Counted from the first letter of the stretch, positions 35,775 to 45,168 are shown. The stretch: DNA of 64,000 nt from CAYTZH01 sp964442285 (GCA_964442285.1 CAYTZH010000010.1:61994-125993); one strand, 5' to 3'. The notes: generated by a model from the sequence alone, not told the origin. Numbers and translations are program-made.

Positions 35775-37297
35775 ATGGCTTCGCTCAAGCACTTCCTGGC
35801 GCTGGTGCTGGCGCTCGGGCTGGCGCTCCCCGCGGTCGCCGCCGAGGAGGCGTCCGAGCCGGACGCGACCCCGGCCGAGGCCGACGCCGGGACGGCCGCC
35901 AAGAACGAGCCGGCCGCCGACACGACCGAGGCGCCGGAGGTCCTCGACGAGGACGCCGAAGCGGAGGCCCTGGACGAGGACGCCGAAGCGGAGACCCTCG
36001 ACGAGGACGCCGAAGCGGAGGCCCTCGACGAGGACGCCGCCGACGCGGAGGCCGCGGACCAGGAGGCGGCCGCCGCCGAGGCCGCGACGNNNNNNNNNNN
36101 NNNNNNNNNNNNNNNNNNNNNNNNNNNNNNNNNNNNNNNNNNNNNNNNNNNNNNNNNNNNNNNNNNNNNNNNNNNNNNNNNNNNNNNNNCGCCGCCGACG
36201 CGGAGGCCGCGGACCAGGAGGCGGCCGCCGCCGAGGCCGCGACGCCGCCCGCCGAGGAGGAGGCGGCGGCCGCACCGCCTCGCCACGTGGTCCAGCTCGG
36301 CCCCATGGGCTGGGACGTCGCCGGGAAGCCGGGTCGCGTCCACACGGTCGTGGCCGGGGACACCCTCTGGGACATCTCCGACGCCTATCTCGGTACGCCC
36401 TGGGTATGGCCCTCGGTCTGGACCGAGAACGAGGCCATCGAGAACCCCCACAGGATCTTTCCGGGCGATCGCCTCTGGATCACGCCCAGCGAGATGCGCC
36501 GCATCAGCGACGCCGAGGCCGACCAGCTGCTGGCCGGTTCGCCCGCCTCCGCCGACGCCGGCGGTCTGGAGGGCGTCGACGTCCAGGGCGTGGACGGCGT
36601 GGAGCCGCCGCCCCCCCCGACGCTCCGCTTCAGCGCCCGCGAGGCGGCGGGGCTCGTGAGCGACGCCATGCTCGAGGGCGCCTCCAGCATCGTCGACGCG
36701 ATCCCGAACCGCGTCTGGATGGGGACCATGGACCCGGTGCACGTGGCGCTCGGCCAGGGCGACGCGGTCGAGGGGGAGCAGTTCACGATCTTCCGGGTGG
36801 GCGAGCGCGTCTACGACCCGAAGACGGGCAAGCCCCTGGGCTGGAACGTGAAGATCCTGGGCTGGCTCGAGGTGAAGGAGGTCCACGCCGAGGTCTCCCG
36901 CGCCGAGGTGCGCATGGCCTTCGAGGAGATGCGCGAGGGCGATCGCCTGCTGCCGCGGGAGGTGCTGCCCCTGGAGGTGGAGCTTCGATCCGCCACGGCC
37001 GACGTCCAGGGCCAGATCGCCTTCATGCCGCGGGATCGCTTCCAGAGCGCCGGCCAGGACGTGGTCTACCTGGATCGGGGCGGCGACCACGGCCTCGAGG
37101 TGGGCAACACCGTGGAGGTGTTCCGGCCCGTCGCGAAGGCCTTCGACCCGGTCAGCGGCGAGATCAAGCAGGTGCCCGACCGACTGGTGGCCGAGATGGT
37201 GATCGTGACGGCGCTGCCCGAGAGCGCGGTCGCCGTGGTCACCGAGGCCACCACGGAGCTGGCCATGGGGGACACGTTCCGCACCGTCCGCGACTGA
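35775..37297 (+). CDS. LysM-domain secreted protein, interrupted by an assembly gap
   Basis: A signal peptide (residues 1-23, ending PAVAAEE) is followed by an acidic Ala/Glu/Asp repeat region, the LysM domain (HTVVAGDTLWDISDAYLG ... NPHRIFPGDRLWI) that binds peptidoglycan, and a C-terminal region of about 250 aa with repeated beta elements (FRVGERVYDPKTGKPLGWNVKILGWLEV). The 100-N block at 36090-36189 splits it, and the two halves are in different frames as given. Joining the contigs through their identical 55-bp ends (dropping 155 positions) restores one frame of 455 aa. It is followed by dprA after 209 bp. Probably a periplasmic cell-wall protein. Confidence 0.85.
35943..36040 (+). repeat. 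27-bp tandem repeats coding for acidic 9-aa units
   Basis: Three full units (35943-35969, 35970-35996, 35997-36023) and a partial fourth encode LDEDAEAEA-type nonapeptides. They run up to the assembly gap, which the repetition probably caused. Confidence 0.9.
36090..36189. other. Assembly gap (100 N)
   Basis: Exactly 100 N. The 55 bases before it (36035-36089) are identical to the 55 bases after it (36190-36244), so the two contigs share an exact 55-base end overlap. The true gap is likely absent or consists of further repeat units. Confidence 0.97.
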
Positions 37298-37299
37298 CC

Positions 37300-37416
37300 G
37301 CGTCGCGGCCGGCGCCGAATGCGCCGTCGCGGCCGGCGCCGAATGCGCCGCTGCGGCCGGCGCGGAATGCGCCGCTGCGGCCGGCGCGGAATGCGCCGTT
37401 GCGGTCTGGCGCCGCC
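37300..37416. repeat. 24-bp tandem repeat array between LysM gene and dprA
   Basis: About four and a half copies of a GC-rich 24-bp unit, GCGCCGcTGCGGCCGGCGCgGAAT. The first copy is shortened (37300-37320), 37321-37344 is a variant, 37345-37368 and 37369-37392 are identical, and the last is degenerate. It starts right after the LysM stop. Each unit holds a GGCCGGC-type palindrome. It could act as a terminator-like or protein-binding element, or be a simple replication-slippage array. The length is a multiple of 3 and open in some frames, but no start or ribosome site supports a gene. Confidence 0.85.
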
Positions 37417-37506
37417 GATGGTTGACTGAGGGGGCTCCCGGTCCCGGGAGACCCTCTCCTGTCCCACGCACCCGATCTCCTCGATCCCGGGGACGCGCGA
37501 CCTGCG

Positions 37507-38565
37507 GTGCGCGCGCGGCTCCGGGACTGGCTCGCGCTGCAGCGCGCGCTGGCGCTGCGGCCCCAGACGGCCATCGCGCTGCTGGCCCAGGGCGCCTCCC
37601 CGGCCCAGGTGATTCGCGCCCGCGGAGCGCCGCAGCTGGCGGACGCCGCGCTCTCCCGGGACGTCCGCCTGCTGGTCCGCGCCGGCGCGCGGGGACTGCC
37701 CTTCGGCTCGCCCGCCTACCCGGCGCGCCTCGCGCGACTGGTGGACACCGCGCCGCTGCTCTGGGTCCGGGGAGATCCCCGGTCCCTGCGGCTCCCGGCC
37801 GTCGCCGTGGTGGGCGCGCGCGCCGCCACCCGCGCGGCGCGCGACACGGCCCGACGGCTCGGGGCCGATCTGGCGACGGCCGGTCTCGCCGTGGTGTCGG
37901 GCCTGGCGCGGGGCGTCGATCGCGCCGCCCACGAGGGCGCGCTCTCGGCCAGCGGGGTGACCCTGGCCGTCCTGGCCTGCGGACCCGACCAGGTCTATCC
38001 GCCGGAGCACGCCGCGCTCGCCGCGCGCATCGCCGAGCGGGGTGCGCTGCTCTGCGAGCACGCGCCCGGCACACCCCCGCTGGCGTTCCACTTCCCGCTC
38101 CGGAACCGGCTGATCAGCGCGCTCTCGGAGGCGGTGGTGGTGGTGGAGGCGCGCGAGCGCAGCGGCTCGCTCATCACTGCGGAGCATGCCGCCGAGCAGG
38201 GGATCGACGTCCTGGCCGTCCCCGGTCCGGTCGCCGCGGCGAGCTGTCGCGGCTCGAACCTGCTGCTGCGGGACGGCGCCGCGCCGGTCCTCGACGTCGA
38301 CGACGTGCTGCGGGCCCTGGGACGGCCGCCGCTGGCGCCCCGCCCGGCCGAGGCGCCGCCCGAGGCGGGGCTGCCCGCCGGCCAGCGCGCGCTCCTGGCG
38401 GCACTCCGGCGGGAGCCCGCCTCCGAGGACGCGTTGGTGCGGAGCCTCGGGCGCTCGCCCGCCGAGCTGGCCCTCGACCTCGTGGAGCTCGAGCTGGCCG
38501 GGCGCATCGCCCGCGAGCGCGACGGCCGCTGGGCGGTCCGAGACGCGCCAACCCGGGCCGGCTAA
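37507..38565 (+). CDS. dprA: DNA-processing protein DprA/Smf
   Basis: 352 aa. The Rossmann-like DprA core carries VAVVGARAATRAARDTARRLG, SGLARGVDRAAHEGAL, LACGPDQVYPPEH, FPLRNRLISALSEAVVVVEA, GSLITAEHAAEQGIDVLAVPGP and SNLLLRDGA, all family signatures, plus a C-terminal winged-helix segment. DprA loads RecA on incoming single-stranded DNA. GTG start chosen; an in-frame stop at 37423 limits the N-terminus and only CTG/GTG alternatives exist upstream. It precedes trmFO by 23 bp; the topA gene that often lies between them in related bacteria is absent. Confidence 0.93.
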   Translation: MRARLRDWLALQRALALRPQTAIALLAQGASPAQVIRARGAPQLADAALSRDVRLLVRAGARGLPFGSPAYPARLARLVDTAPLLWVRGDPRSLRLPAVAVVGARAATRAARDTARRLGADLATAGLAVVSGLARGVDRAAHEGALSASGVTLAVLACGPDQVYPPEHAALAARIAERGALLCEHAPGTPPLAFHFPLRNRLISALSEAVVVVEARERSGSLITAEHAAEQGIDVLAVPGPVAAASCRGSNLLLRDGAAPVLDVDDVLRALGRPPLAPRPAEAPPEAGLPAGQRALLAALRREPASEDALVRSLGRSPAELALDLVELELAGRIARERDGRWAVRDAPTRAG

Positions 38566-38588
38566 GCTGAGCGTCTCCCAGGGGGACC

Positions 38589-39947
38589 ATGCTCAGCAGC
38601 GAAGCGACGCGGAGGCCGGTGGCCGTCGTGGGCGGCGGGCTCGCCGGCTGCGAGGCGGCGTACCAGCTCGCTCGCCGGGGCGTCGACGTGGTGCTGTACG
38701 AGATGCGCCCCGCCGCGTCCTCGCCGGCGCACCGCACCGCCGACCTGGCGGAGCTGGTCTGCTCGAACTCCCTGCGCTCCGACCAGCTCGCCAACGCCGT
38801 GGGGCTCCTGAAGGCGGAGATGCGTCGGCTCGGCTCGCTCGTGCTCCGGGCCGCGGACGCGAGCGCGGTGCCGGCCGGCCGGGCGCTGGCCGTGGACCGG
38901 GTGGCCTTCGCCCGCCACGTGACCGAGGAGATCGAGGCCCATCCCCGGATCGAGCTGCGCCGCGCGGCGGTGAAGAAGGTGCCCGACGATTCCCTGGTGA
39001 TCCTCGCCTCGGGCCCGCTCACCGCCCCTGACCTGGCCGCGGATCTCGCGGCGCTCCTGGGCGACGAGTACCTCTACTTCTACGACGCCATCGCGCCGAC
39101 GGTCTACGCCGACTCCCTGGACCTCGAGGTGGCCTTCCGCGCCTCCCGCTGGGAGGACGGTCCCGGCGACTACCTGAACCTCCCCCTCGACCGCGCGGAC
39201 TACGCCGCGCTCGTGGAAGGGCTCGTCGCGGCGGACACGGTGCCCCTGCACCCGTTCGAGAAGGCGCTCTACTTCGAGGGCTGCCTGCCGGTGGAGGAGA
39301 TGGCGCGACGCGGGCCGGAGACCCTCGCCCACGGTCCGTGCAAGCCCGTGGGCCTGATCGATCCCCGCACCGGCCGGCGTCCCCACGCCGCGGTGCAGCT
39401 GCGCCAGGAGGACAGGCAGGGGGTCCTCTACAACCTGGTCGGCTTCCAGACCAAGCTCCGGATCGCCGACCAGCGGCGCCTGTTCCGGGCGCTCCCGGGG
39501 ATGGCGGAGGCCGTCTTCGCGCGCTTCGGCTCGGTCCATCGCAACACCTACGTGAACGCGCCGCGCTGTCTCGGGCCGGGGCTCGAGGTGCGGCGCCGGC
39601 CCGGGCTCTTCCTCGCGGGACAGATGGCCGGCGTCGAGGGCTACGTGGAGTCGGCGGCGCTGGGCTTCGTGGCGGGGGTCGAGGCCGCCGGCCGCGCCCG
39701 GGGCCGTCCTGCGCCGCCGCCCCCGCCCGAGACCGCCCACGGCTCCCTGCTGCGCCACCTGGCGGAGGGGGACCCCGCCCGGTTCCAGCCCACGAACGCC
39801 ACCTACGGCCTCTTCCCCCCGCTCGCGGCGTCGGAGGCGGTCCCGCCGCCCGGCAAGCGCAAGCTGCCCAAGCGCGAGCGCTACGCCCGCCTGGCCGAGC
39901 GCGCCCAGTCGGCCCTGGACGCCTGGGCCGAGGCGATCGCCCCGTGA
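38589..39947 (+). CDS. trmFO: Methylenetetrahydrofolate-tRNA (uracil-54) methyltransferase
   Basis: 452 aa. FAD-binding VVGGGLAGCEAAYQLARRG near the N-terminus, YEMRP, and the diagnostic ELVCSNSLRSDQLANAVGLLKAEM are seen, followed by FEGCLPVEEMARRG and GQMAGVEGYVESAA. It makes ribothymidine-54 in tRNA using folate and FAD. The ATG has GGGGGACC upstream. Its stop overlaps the xerC GTG. Cytoplasmic housekeeping enzyme. Confidence 0.95.
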   Translation: MLSSEATRRPVAVVGGGLAGCEAAYQLARRGVDVVLYEMRPAASSPAHRTADLAELVCSNSLRSDQLANAVGLLKAEMRRLGSLVLRAADASAVPAGRALAVDRVAFARHVTEEIEAHPRIELRRAAVKKVPDDSLVILASGPLTAPDLAADLAALLGDEYLYFYDAIAPTVYADSLDLEVAFRASRWEDGPGDYLNLPLDRADYAALVEGLVAADTVPLHPFEKALYFEGCLPVEEMARRGPETLAHGPCKPVGLIDPRTGRRPHAAVQLRQEDRQGVLYNLVGFQTKLRIADQRRLFRALPGMAEAVFARFGSVHRNTYVNAPRCLGPGLEVRRRPGLFLAGQMAGVEGYVESAALGFVAGVEAAGRARGRPAPPPPPETAHGSLLRHLAEGDPARFQPTNATYGLFPPLAASEAVPPPGKRKLPKRERYARLAERAQSALDAWAEAIAP

Positions 39948-40876
39948 GCCGGGCCGGGGGACTTCCCTTGAGCTGGGAGGAGGCCCTGCGCGGCTTCGAC
40001 CTCTGGCTGCGGGCGGAGCGCAACCTCTCCGACCACACCCGGCGCGCCTATGCGGGCGACCTGCGGCGCTTCGCCGAGGCGGTGGCCCCCGCCACACCCG
40101 AGAGCGTCGGTCCGGACGCCATCTTCGCCTTCCTGGCCGCCCTCCACGGCCGTCGGCATTCGTCCACCGTGGGGCGCAAGCTCTCCGCGCTGCGCTGCTT
40201 CTTCCGCCACCGGGTCCGGGAGGGTTGCCGCGCCACGGACCCGACGGCCGGCATCCCCACGCCGCGGACGCCGAAGCGGCTGCCGCGGCCCCTCAGCGTG
40301 GACGACTGCGAGACGCTGATGGAGAGCGCGGGGACGGACGGCGACGAGCGCGGTCGGCGCGACCGCGCCCTCGTGGAGCTGCTCTACGGGGCCGGGCTGC
40401 GGATCGGCGAGGCGGTCGCCCTCGACGTCCGCGACGCGGATCTGCGTCGCGGCGAGGTCCGCGTCTGGGGCAAGGGCGGCAAGGAGCGGGTCGTGCCGCT
40501 CCCGGCCGAGGCCCGGGGGGCCCTCGCCGACTACCTGGCGCTGCGCGAGCGCCCCGGCATCCTCGGCGAGCCGCTGTTCACCTCGCTGGGGCCGCGCTCG
40601 CGCCGGGGGCCGCCCCGGCGGCTCGGCGCGCGGGACGCCCGGCGGGTGCTGGCGGCGCGCGCGCGACGCGCGCGGCTCGCCGAGCCGGTGCACCCCCATC
40701 GCCTGCGCCACAGCTACGCCACGCACCTGCTCGACATGGGCGCGGACCTGCGGGAGATCCAGGAGCTCCTCGGGCACGCCAGCCTCTCGACGACCCAGAA
40801 GTACACGGCGGTGTCGGCAGAGCGCCTGCTGGAGGTCTACGACCGCGCGCACCCACGGGCCCGGAGGGGGAAGTGA
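39944..40876 (+). CDS. xerC: Tyrosine recombinase XerC
   Basis: 310 aa, normal length. N-terminal SAM-like core-binding domain (WEEALRGFDLWLRAERNLSDHTRRAYAGDL). Catalytic residues are visible: Arg in YGAGLRIGEAVAL, Lys in GKGGKERVVPL, HPHRLRHSYATHLL, GHASLSTTQKY with the nucleophile Tyr in KYTAV. It resolves chromosome dimers at dif. GTG start overlapping the trmFO stop; a TTG at 39968 is an alternative. Located in a trmFO-xerC-hslV-hslU run, its usual chromosomal place, so chromosomal rather than phage-borne. Confidence 0.92.
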   Translation: MSRAGGLPLSWEEALRGFDLWLRAERNLSDHTRRAYAGDLRRFAEAVAPATPESVGPDAIFAFLAALHGRRHSSTVGRKLSALRCFFRHRVREGCRATDPTAGIPTPRTPKRLPRPLSVDDCETLMESAGTDGDERGRRDRALVELLYGAGLRIGEAVALDVRDADLRRGEVRVWGKGGKERVVPLPAEARGALADYLALRERPGILGEPLFTSLGPRSRRGPPRRLGARDARRVLAARARRARLAEPVHPHRLRHSYATHLLDMGADLREIQELLGHASLSTTQKYTAVSAERLLEVYDRAHPRARRGK

Positions 40877-41412
40877 GCACGCCCATTCGCGCCACGACCG
40901 TGGTCGCCGTCGTGCGGGACGGCCGGCTCGCCATGGCCGCCGACGGGCAGGTCACCGTCGGGGACGCCATCCTGAAGCGCAGCGCCCAGAAGGTGCGGAA
41001 GACGGGCCGCGGTCAGGCCGCCGTGGGCTTCGCCGGCGGTGCCGCCGATGCCCTGGCGCTCTCCGAGCGGCTGGAGGCCAAGCTCGAGGCCCACCCGGGC
41101 AACGTGCGTCGCGCCGCTGTCGAGCTCGCCAAGGAGTGGCGCTCGGACCGGGTGCTGCGCCGCCTCGAGGCCCTGCTCCTGGTGGGAGACCCGGAGACCG
41201 TGCTCGTGGTCTCCGGCAACGGCGACGTGATCGAGCCCGACGACGGCCTGGCGGCGATCGGCTCCGGCGGCTCCTACGCCCTCTCCGCCGCCCGGGCCCT
41301 GGCCCGGCACACGACGCTGTCCGCCGACGAGATCGTTCGCGAAGCCTTGCGCATCGCGTCCGAGATCTGCATCTACACCAACGACGAGATCCAGCTGGTG
41401 AGCCTGCCGTGA
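40873..41412 (+). CDS. hslV: ATP-dependent protease subunit HslV
   Basis: 179 aa. The mature N-terminal nucleophile Thr is in RATTVVAVVRDG, so about seven residues are removed. MAADGQVTVGDAILKRSAQKVRK, GFAGGAADALALSERLEAKL, and the end ICIYTNDEIQLVSLP match HslV. It forms the dodecameric peptidase chamber of the HslUV protease. GTG overlaps the xerC stop, and hslU follows with the same overlap. Confidence 0.95.
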   Translation: MSTPIRATTVVAVVRDGRLAMAADGQVTVGDAILKRSAQKVRKTGRGQAAVGFAGGAADALALSERLEAKLEAHPGNVRRAAVELAKEWRSDRVLRRLEALLLVGDPETVLVVSGNGDVIEPDDGLAAIGSGGSYALSAARALARHTTLSADEIVREALRIASEICIYTNDEIQLVSLP

Positions 41413-42755
41413 CCGAACCCCGTACCTTCACGCCTCGCGAGATCGTCTCCGAGCTCGACCGCTACGTGGTGGGCCAGCGCGAGGCCAAGCGCGCGGTGGC
41501 GATCGCCCTGCGCAACCGCTGGCGTCGCCAGCGGGTGCCCGAGGCCCTGCGCGACGAGATCGCGCCGAAGAACATCGTGATGATCGGGCCCACGGGCGTG
41601 GGCAAGACCGAGATCGCCCGGCGCCTGGCGAAGCTCGCCCAGGCGCCCTTCATCAAGGTGGAGGCCTCGAAGTTCACCGAGGTTGGCTACGTCGGGCGGG
41701 ACGTGGAGTCGATCGTCCGCGACCTCACGGATCTGGCCGTGAACCTGGTGGCCGAGGAGGAGAAGCGCGCCGTCGGGGCCAAGGCCCAGGAGCGCGCCGA
41801 GGAGCGCCTGCTGGACGCCCTGCTGCCCGCGTCGCCGACCCCCGGCTTCCAGCCCCTGCCCCAGGGCGGCGAGACCCGGGAGAAGCTGCGGGCCATGCTG
41901 CGTCGGGGCGAGCTCGACGACCGCGAGGTGGAGGTGGAGGTGGCCGAGGGCGCCTCGCCGAACCTCTCCATCTTCACGCCCCAGGGTGTGGAGGAGATGG
42001 GCATCCAGCTCAAGGACATGCTGGGGAACTTCTTCCCGGGCCGCACCCGCAAGAAGCGCATGAAGGTGCCCCAGGCCCGGGAGGCCTTCGCGGCGGAGGA
42101 GGCCGGGCGGCTCGTGGACATGGACCGGGTGCGCGAGCTGGCGATCGAACGGGTGGAGCAGGCCGGCATCGTCTTCCTCGACGAGATCGACAAGATCGCC
42201 GCGGGGCGCGCGGCCGGCGGCAAGAGCGGCCCCGACGTGTCCCGCGAGGGCGTGCAGCGCGACCTGCTCCCGATCGTCGAGGGCTCGACGGTCCAGACCA
42301 AGCACGGCCCGGTGCGCACCGACCACGTGCTCTTCATCGCCGCCGGGGCCTTCCACGTGGCCAGGCCGTCGGACCTCATTCCCGAGCTCCAGGGCCGCTT
42401 CCCGATCCGGGTGGAGCTGCAGAGCCTGTCCCGGGACGACTTCGTGCGCATCCTGTCGGAGCCGGACAACTCCCTGGTGCGCCAGTACGGGGCGCTGCTC
42501 GCCACGGAGGAGGTCCGGGTCGACTTCGTCGACACGGGGATCCGCGCCATCGCGGAGATCGCGGCCCAGGTCAACGAGCGCACCGACGACATCGGGGCCC
42601 GGCGACTCCACACGGTGATGGAGAAGCTCCTCGAGGACGTGAGCTTCGACGCGCCGGACCTGGGCGGGGCCCACCTGGTGGTGGACGAGGCCCTGGTCCG
42701 GGAGCGGCTCGGAGACCTGGTCGAGGACGAGGACCTGTCGCGCTACATCCTGTAG
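41409..42755 (+). CDS. hslU: ATP-dependent unfoldase HslU
   Basis: 448 aa. TPREIVSELDRYVVGQREAKRAVAIALRNRWRRQ opening, Walker A GPTGVGKTE near residue 63, the I-domain insertion from about 110 to 240, Walker B GIVFLDEIDKI, and the conserved C-terminus ending LSRYIL that activates HslV. It unfolds substrates for HslV. GTG start overlaps the hslV stop (GTGA). Confidence 0.96.
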   Translation: MTEPRTFTPREIVSELDRYVVGQREAKRAVAIALRNRWRRQRVPEALRDEIAPKNIVMIGPTGVGKTEIARRLAKLAQAPFIKVEASKFTEVGYVGRDVESIVRDLTDLAVNLVAEEEKRAVGAKAQERAEERLLDALLPASPTPGFQPLPQGGETREKLRAMLRRGELDDREVEVEVAEGASPNLSIFTPQGVEEMGIQLKDMLGNFFPGRTRKKRMKVPQAREAFAAEEAGRLVDMDRVRELAIERVEQAGIVFLDEIDKIAAGRAAGGKSGPDVSREGVQRDLLPIVEGSTVQTKHGPVRTDHVLFIAAGAFHVARPSDLIPELQGRFPIRVELQSLSRDDFVRILSEPDNSLVRQYGALLATEEVRVDFVDTGIRAIAEIAAQVNERTDDIGARRLHTVMEKLLEDVSFDAPDLGGAHLVVDEALVRERLGDLVEDEDLSRYIL

Positions 42756-42770
42756 CAGGGGGGAGTGGCC

Positions 42771-44282
42771 ATGGGTCGCACGCGGGTGCTCGTCGTGGAC
42801 GACGAGCGGTTCTTCCGGGAGGCCATCCAGGACGCGCTCACCGAGGCCGGGCTCGAGTGCATCCTGGCCGCGGACGGCGCCGAGGCGCTCGAGCTCGCCG
42901 ACGAGCCGAGCATCGGCGCGGTGGTGCTCGACGTGCGGCTCCCCGGCACCGACGGCATCGAGGTGCTGCGCCGGCTCCGCGAGAAGCGGCCCCTGGTGCG
43001 GGTGATCATGCTCTCGGCCAGCACGGACCAGGAGCTGGTGCTCGAGGCCCTGCGCCTGGGTGCCTGCGACTACCTGGCGAAGCCGCTCCACGACGAGGAG
43101 CTGGTGCTCTCCGTGCAGCGCGCCCTGGAGAGCTTCGCCCTGGGCGGGCGGGCCTACCGGCTGCGCGGCCATCTGCGCGCGCTCGACGAGCGCATGGCGC
43201 GGCTCGCGAGCCTGGGCCGGCGCGGGGCGGACGAGCTCGAGTCGCTCCAGGCGGCCACGGCCGAGGCCGTGGCCGACGTGCTCGACGCCGACAAGACCTC
43301 GCTGATGCTGCTCGACGAGGACGGCTCGAGCCTCCGGGTGGCGGCGGCCGTGGGCCGCAAGCTCGCGACCGAGGAGTTCGATCGGGTCCGCGTCGGGGAG
43401 GGGGTCGCCGGCCTCGCCCTCGGTCGCGCCGAGAGCCTGCTGGTGCAGGACGTCAACGAGGATTCCCGCTTCGTCGATCGCGGCACCGGAGATCGCTACG
43501 ACAGCCCGAGCTTCGCCGTGACGCCCATCGTGGCCGGCGACCGTGCCCTCGGCGTGCTCTGCGCCACCGATGCGCGTCGCCGGGGCCCCTTCGACGAGGA
43601 CGACCTGGCCCTCCTGCGGGTGCTGGCCCACCAGGCCGCCTGGATCCTGGACGGGGCGCGGCCCCTGGACGGGTCCCCGACGACCGGCGGGAGCTCCAGC
43701 GCCAGCCAGACCGTCCCGCTGGTCTCGGAGGCCGGGCCCGAGGCGGACGTCACCGACCTGGTGCGCGCGGTCTGCGAGGCCATGGCCGGCGAGGTGGAGC
43801 CGGCGCGGCTGCTCGGGGCCGCCCTGGGGCCGATCGCCGAATCGCTCGACGCCACGGCCTCGCTGTACCTGCGCGACCCCGAGACGGGAGACCTGGTGCG
43901 GGAGTCCCAGGCGGGCGACCTCGAGGCCGACCGCGAGCGCGTTCCGGCCGGTCGGGGGCTCACCGGCACGGTGCTCGAGACCGGCCGGCCCGTCGCCACC
44001 GGAGATCCCGGCGCCGACCCCCGCTTCGAGCCCGACGTGGACACGCCGGAGTCGGGGGTGGCGGGGCCGATCCTGTGCCTTCCCCTCACGTTCCGAGGCA
44101 AGACCCTCGGCGTGTTCCGCGCGTTTCCCCACGAGGCCGAGCGCGCCTCGCCCCAGGTCGGGGAGGCGCTCGGACCGGCGCTCTCGGCAGCGGTCCGAAA
44201 CGTCCTCCTGTACCGTAGCCTGGTGGAGAGCATCGAGGAGGTGGCGCGGGCCCGGCGCGAGGCGCGCCCGTCCGTCCGCTGA
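42771..44282 (+). CDS. REC-GAF-GAF signalling protein
   Basis: 503 aa. An N-terminal receiver (VLVVDDERFFREAI, acceptor Asp in VLDVRLPGTDG, Lys in YLAKPL) is followed by a short helical linker and two GAF domains (about 155-295 and 325-480; second with GRGLTGTVLETGRPVATGD). No kinase, GGDEF, HD or DNA-binding output is present, so it may act by protein contact. ATG 42771 has a GGGGGGAG ribosome site; a GTG 6 bases earlier is possible. It is inserted between hslU and argB, genes that are often adjacent in related bacteria. Confidence 0.85.
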   Translation: MGRTRVLVVDDERFFREAIQDALTEAGLECILAADGAEALELADEPSIGAVVLDVRLPGTDGIEVLRRLREKRPLVRVIMLSASTDQELVLEALRLGACDYLAKPLHDEELVLSVQRALESFALGGRAYRLRGHLRALDERMARLASLGRRGADELESLQAATAEAVADVLDADKTSLMLLDEDGSSLRVAAAVGRKLATEEFDRVRVGEGVAGLALGRAESLLVQDVNEDSRFVDRGTGDRYDSPSFAVTPIVAGDRALGVLCATDARRRGPFDEDDLALLRVLAHQAAWILDGARPLDGSPTTGGSSSASQTVPLVSEAGPEADVTDLVRAVCEAMAGEVEPARLLGAALGPIAESLDATASLYLRDPETGDLVRESQAGDLEADRERVPAGRGLTGTVLETGRPVATGDPGADPRFEPDVDTPESGVAGPILCLPLTFRGKTLGVFRAFPHEAERASPQVGEALGPALSAAVRNVLLYRSLVESIEEVARARREARPSVR

Positions 44283-44316
44283 GCGCGCCCAACCGCCCGT
44301 TGAGGATTCCCGCCCC

Positions 44317-45168
44317 ATGCAGTCGCTCATCGAGAAGGCCGAGGTCCTGGTCGAGGCGCTGCCCTACATCCGCCGTTTCAACGACCGGACCGTCGTGATC
44401 AAGTACGGCGGCCACGCCATGACCGACGAGCCCCTGCGGCGATCGTTCGCGGTGGATACGGTCCTGCTCAAGTACATCGGACTGCGCCCGGTGATCGTCC
44501 ACGGCGGCGGGCCGCAGATCCAGGCCACCCTGGCGCGCCTCGGCAAGGACTCCACCTTCGTCGACGGGCTCCGCGTCACCGACGACGAGACCATGGAGGT
44601 GGTCGAGATGGTGCTCGGCGGCAAGGTCAACGCCGAGATCGTCCAGCTCGTCAACCGCGGCGGGGGCCGTGCCCTCGGCCTCACCGGTCGCGACGGCGGC
44701 ATGCTCAGCGTGCGCCGCAAGGCGCCGGGCGGTCGGGACCTGGGGCGGGTCGGCGAGGTCGTTGCGGTGGACCCGGGCCCCATCCACGCCGCGACCTCCG
44801 CCGGCTTCGTGCCGGTGGTCGCGCCCATCGGCGTGGACGGCGACGGGGTCAGCCACAACGTGAACGCCGACGAGGCGGCCGGCGCCATCGCCGTCGCCCT
44901 CGACGCCGCCAAGCTCATGGTGCTGACCGACGTGGAGGGCGTGCTCGACGCCCGCGGCCAGCTGGTCCCCCAGCTCTCCGTGGAGGGCGCGCGCAAGCTC
45001 ATCGAGGAGGGGACGGTCCGCGAGGGGATGATCCCGAAGATCGAGACCTGCATCGCGGCCGTGGAGGGCGGCGTGTCCCGGGCCCACGTGGTCGACGGCC
45101 GCATCCTCCACGCCGTGCTGCTCGAGATCTTCACCGACGGGGGTGTCGGCACCCTGATCACGAGCTGA
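44317..45168 (+). CDS. argB: Acetylglutamate kinase
   Basis: 283 aa. VVIKYGGHAMTD near the N-terminus, VIVHGGGPQIQATL, and LTDVEGVLDARG with the C-terminal TVREGMIPKIETCIAAVEGG are classic ArgB. It phosphorylates N-acetylglutamate in arginine synthesis. The N-terminal helix MQSLIEKAEVLVEALPYIRRF is the type found in hexameric, arginine-inhibited enzymes. It lies 34 bp after the REC-GAF-GAF gene and 2 bp before argF; argC and argD are not in the window. Confidence 0.95.
   Translation: MQSLIEKAEVLVEALPYIRRFNDRTVVIKYGGHAMTDEPLRRSFAVDTVLLKYIGLRPVIVHGGGPQIQATLARLGKDSTFVDGLRVTDDETMEVVEMVLGGKVNAEIVQLVNRGGGRALGLTGRDGGMLSVRRKAPGGRDLGRVGEVVAVDPGPIHAATSAGFVPVVAPIGVDGDGVSHNVNADEAAGAIAVALDAAKLMVLTDVEGVLDARGQLVPQLSVEGARKLIEEGTVREGMIPKIETCIAAVEGGVSRAHVVDGRILHAVLLEIFTDGGVGTLITS

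Noticed and set aside
37300..37416. CRISPR array
   Set aside because: The 24-bp units are directly adjacent with no unique spacers and no cas genes exist in the window.
37300..37425. Tandem array as a coding region (APNAPLRP-type repeats)
   Set aside because: Open in some frames only because the period is divisible by 3; no start codon, ribosome site or continuation with the LysM protein frame.
39944..40876. Mobile-element integrase
   Set aside because: The tyrosine recombinase sits in the trmFO-xerC-hslVU chromosomal context with normal XerC length, and no attachment site or phage genes flank it.
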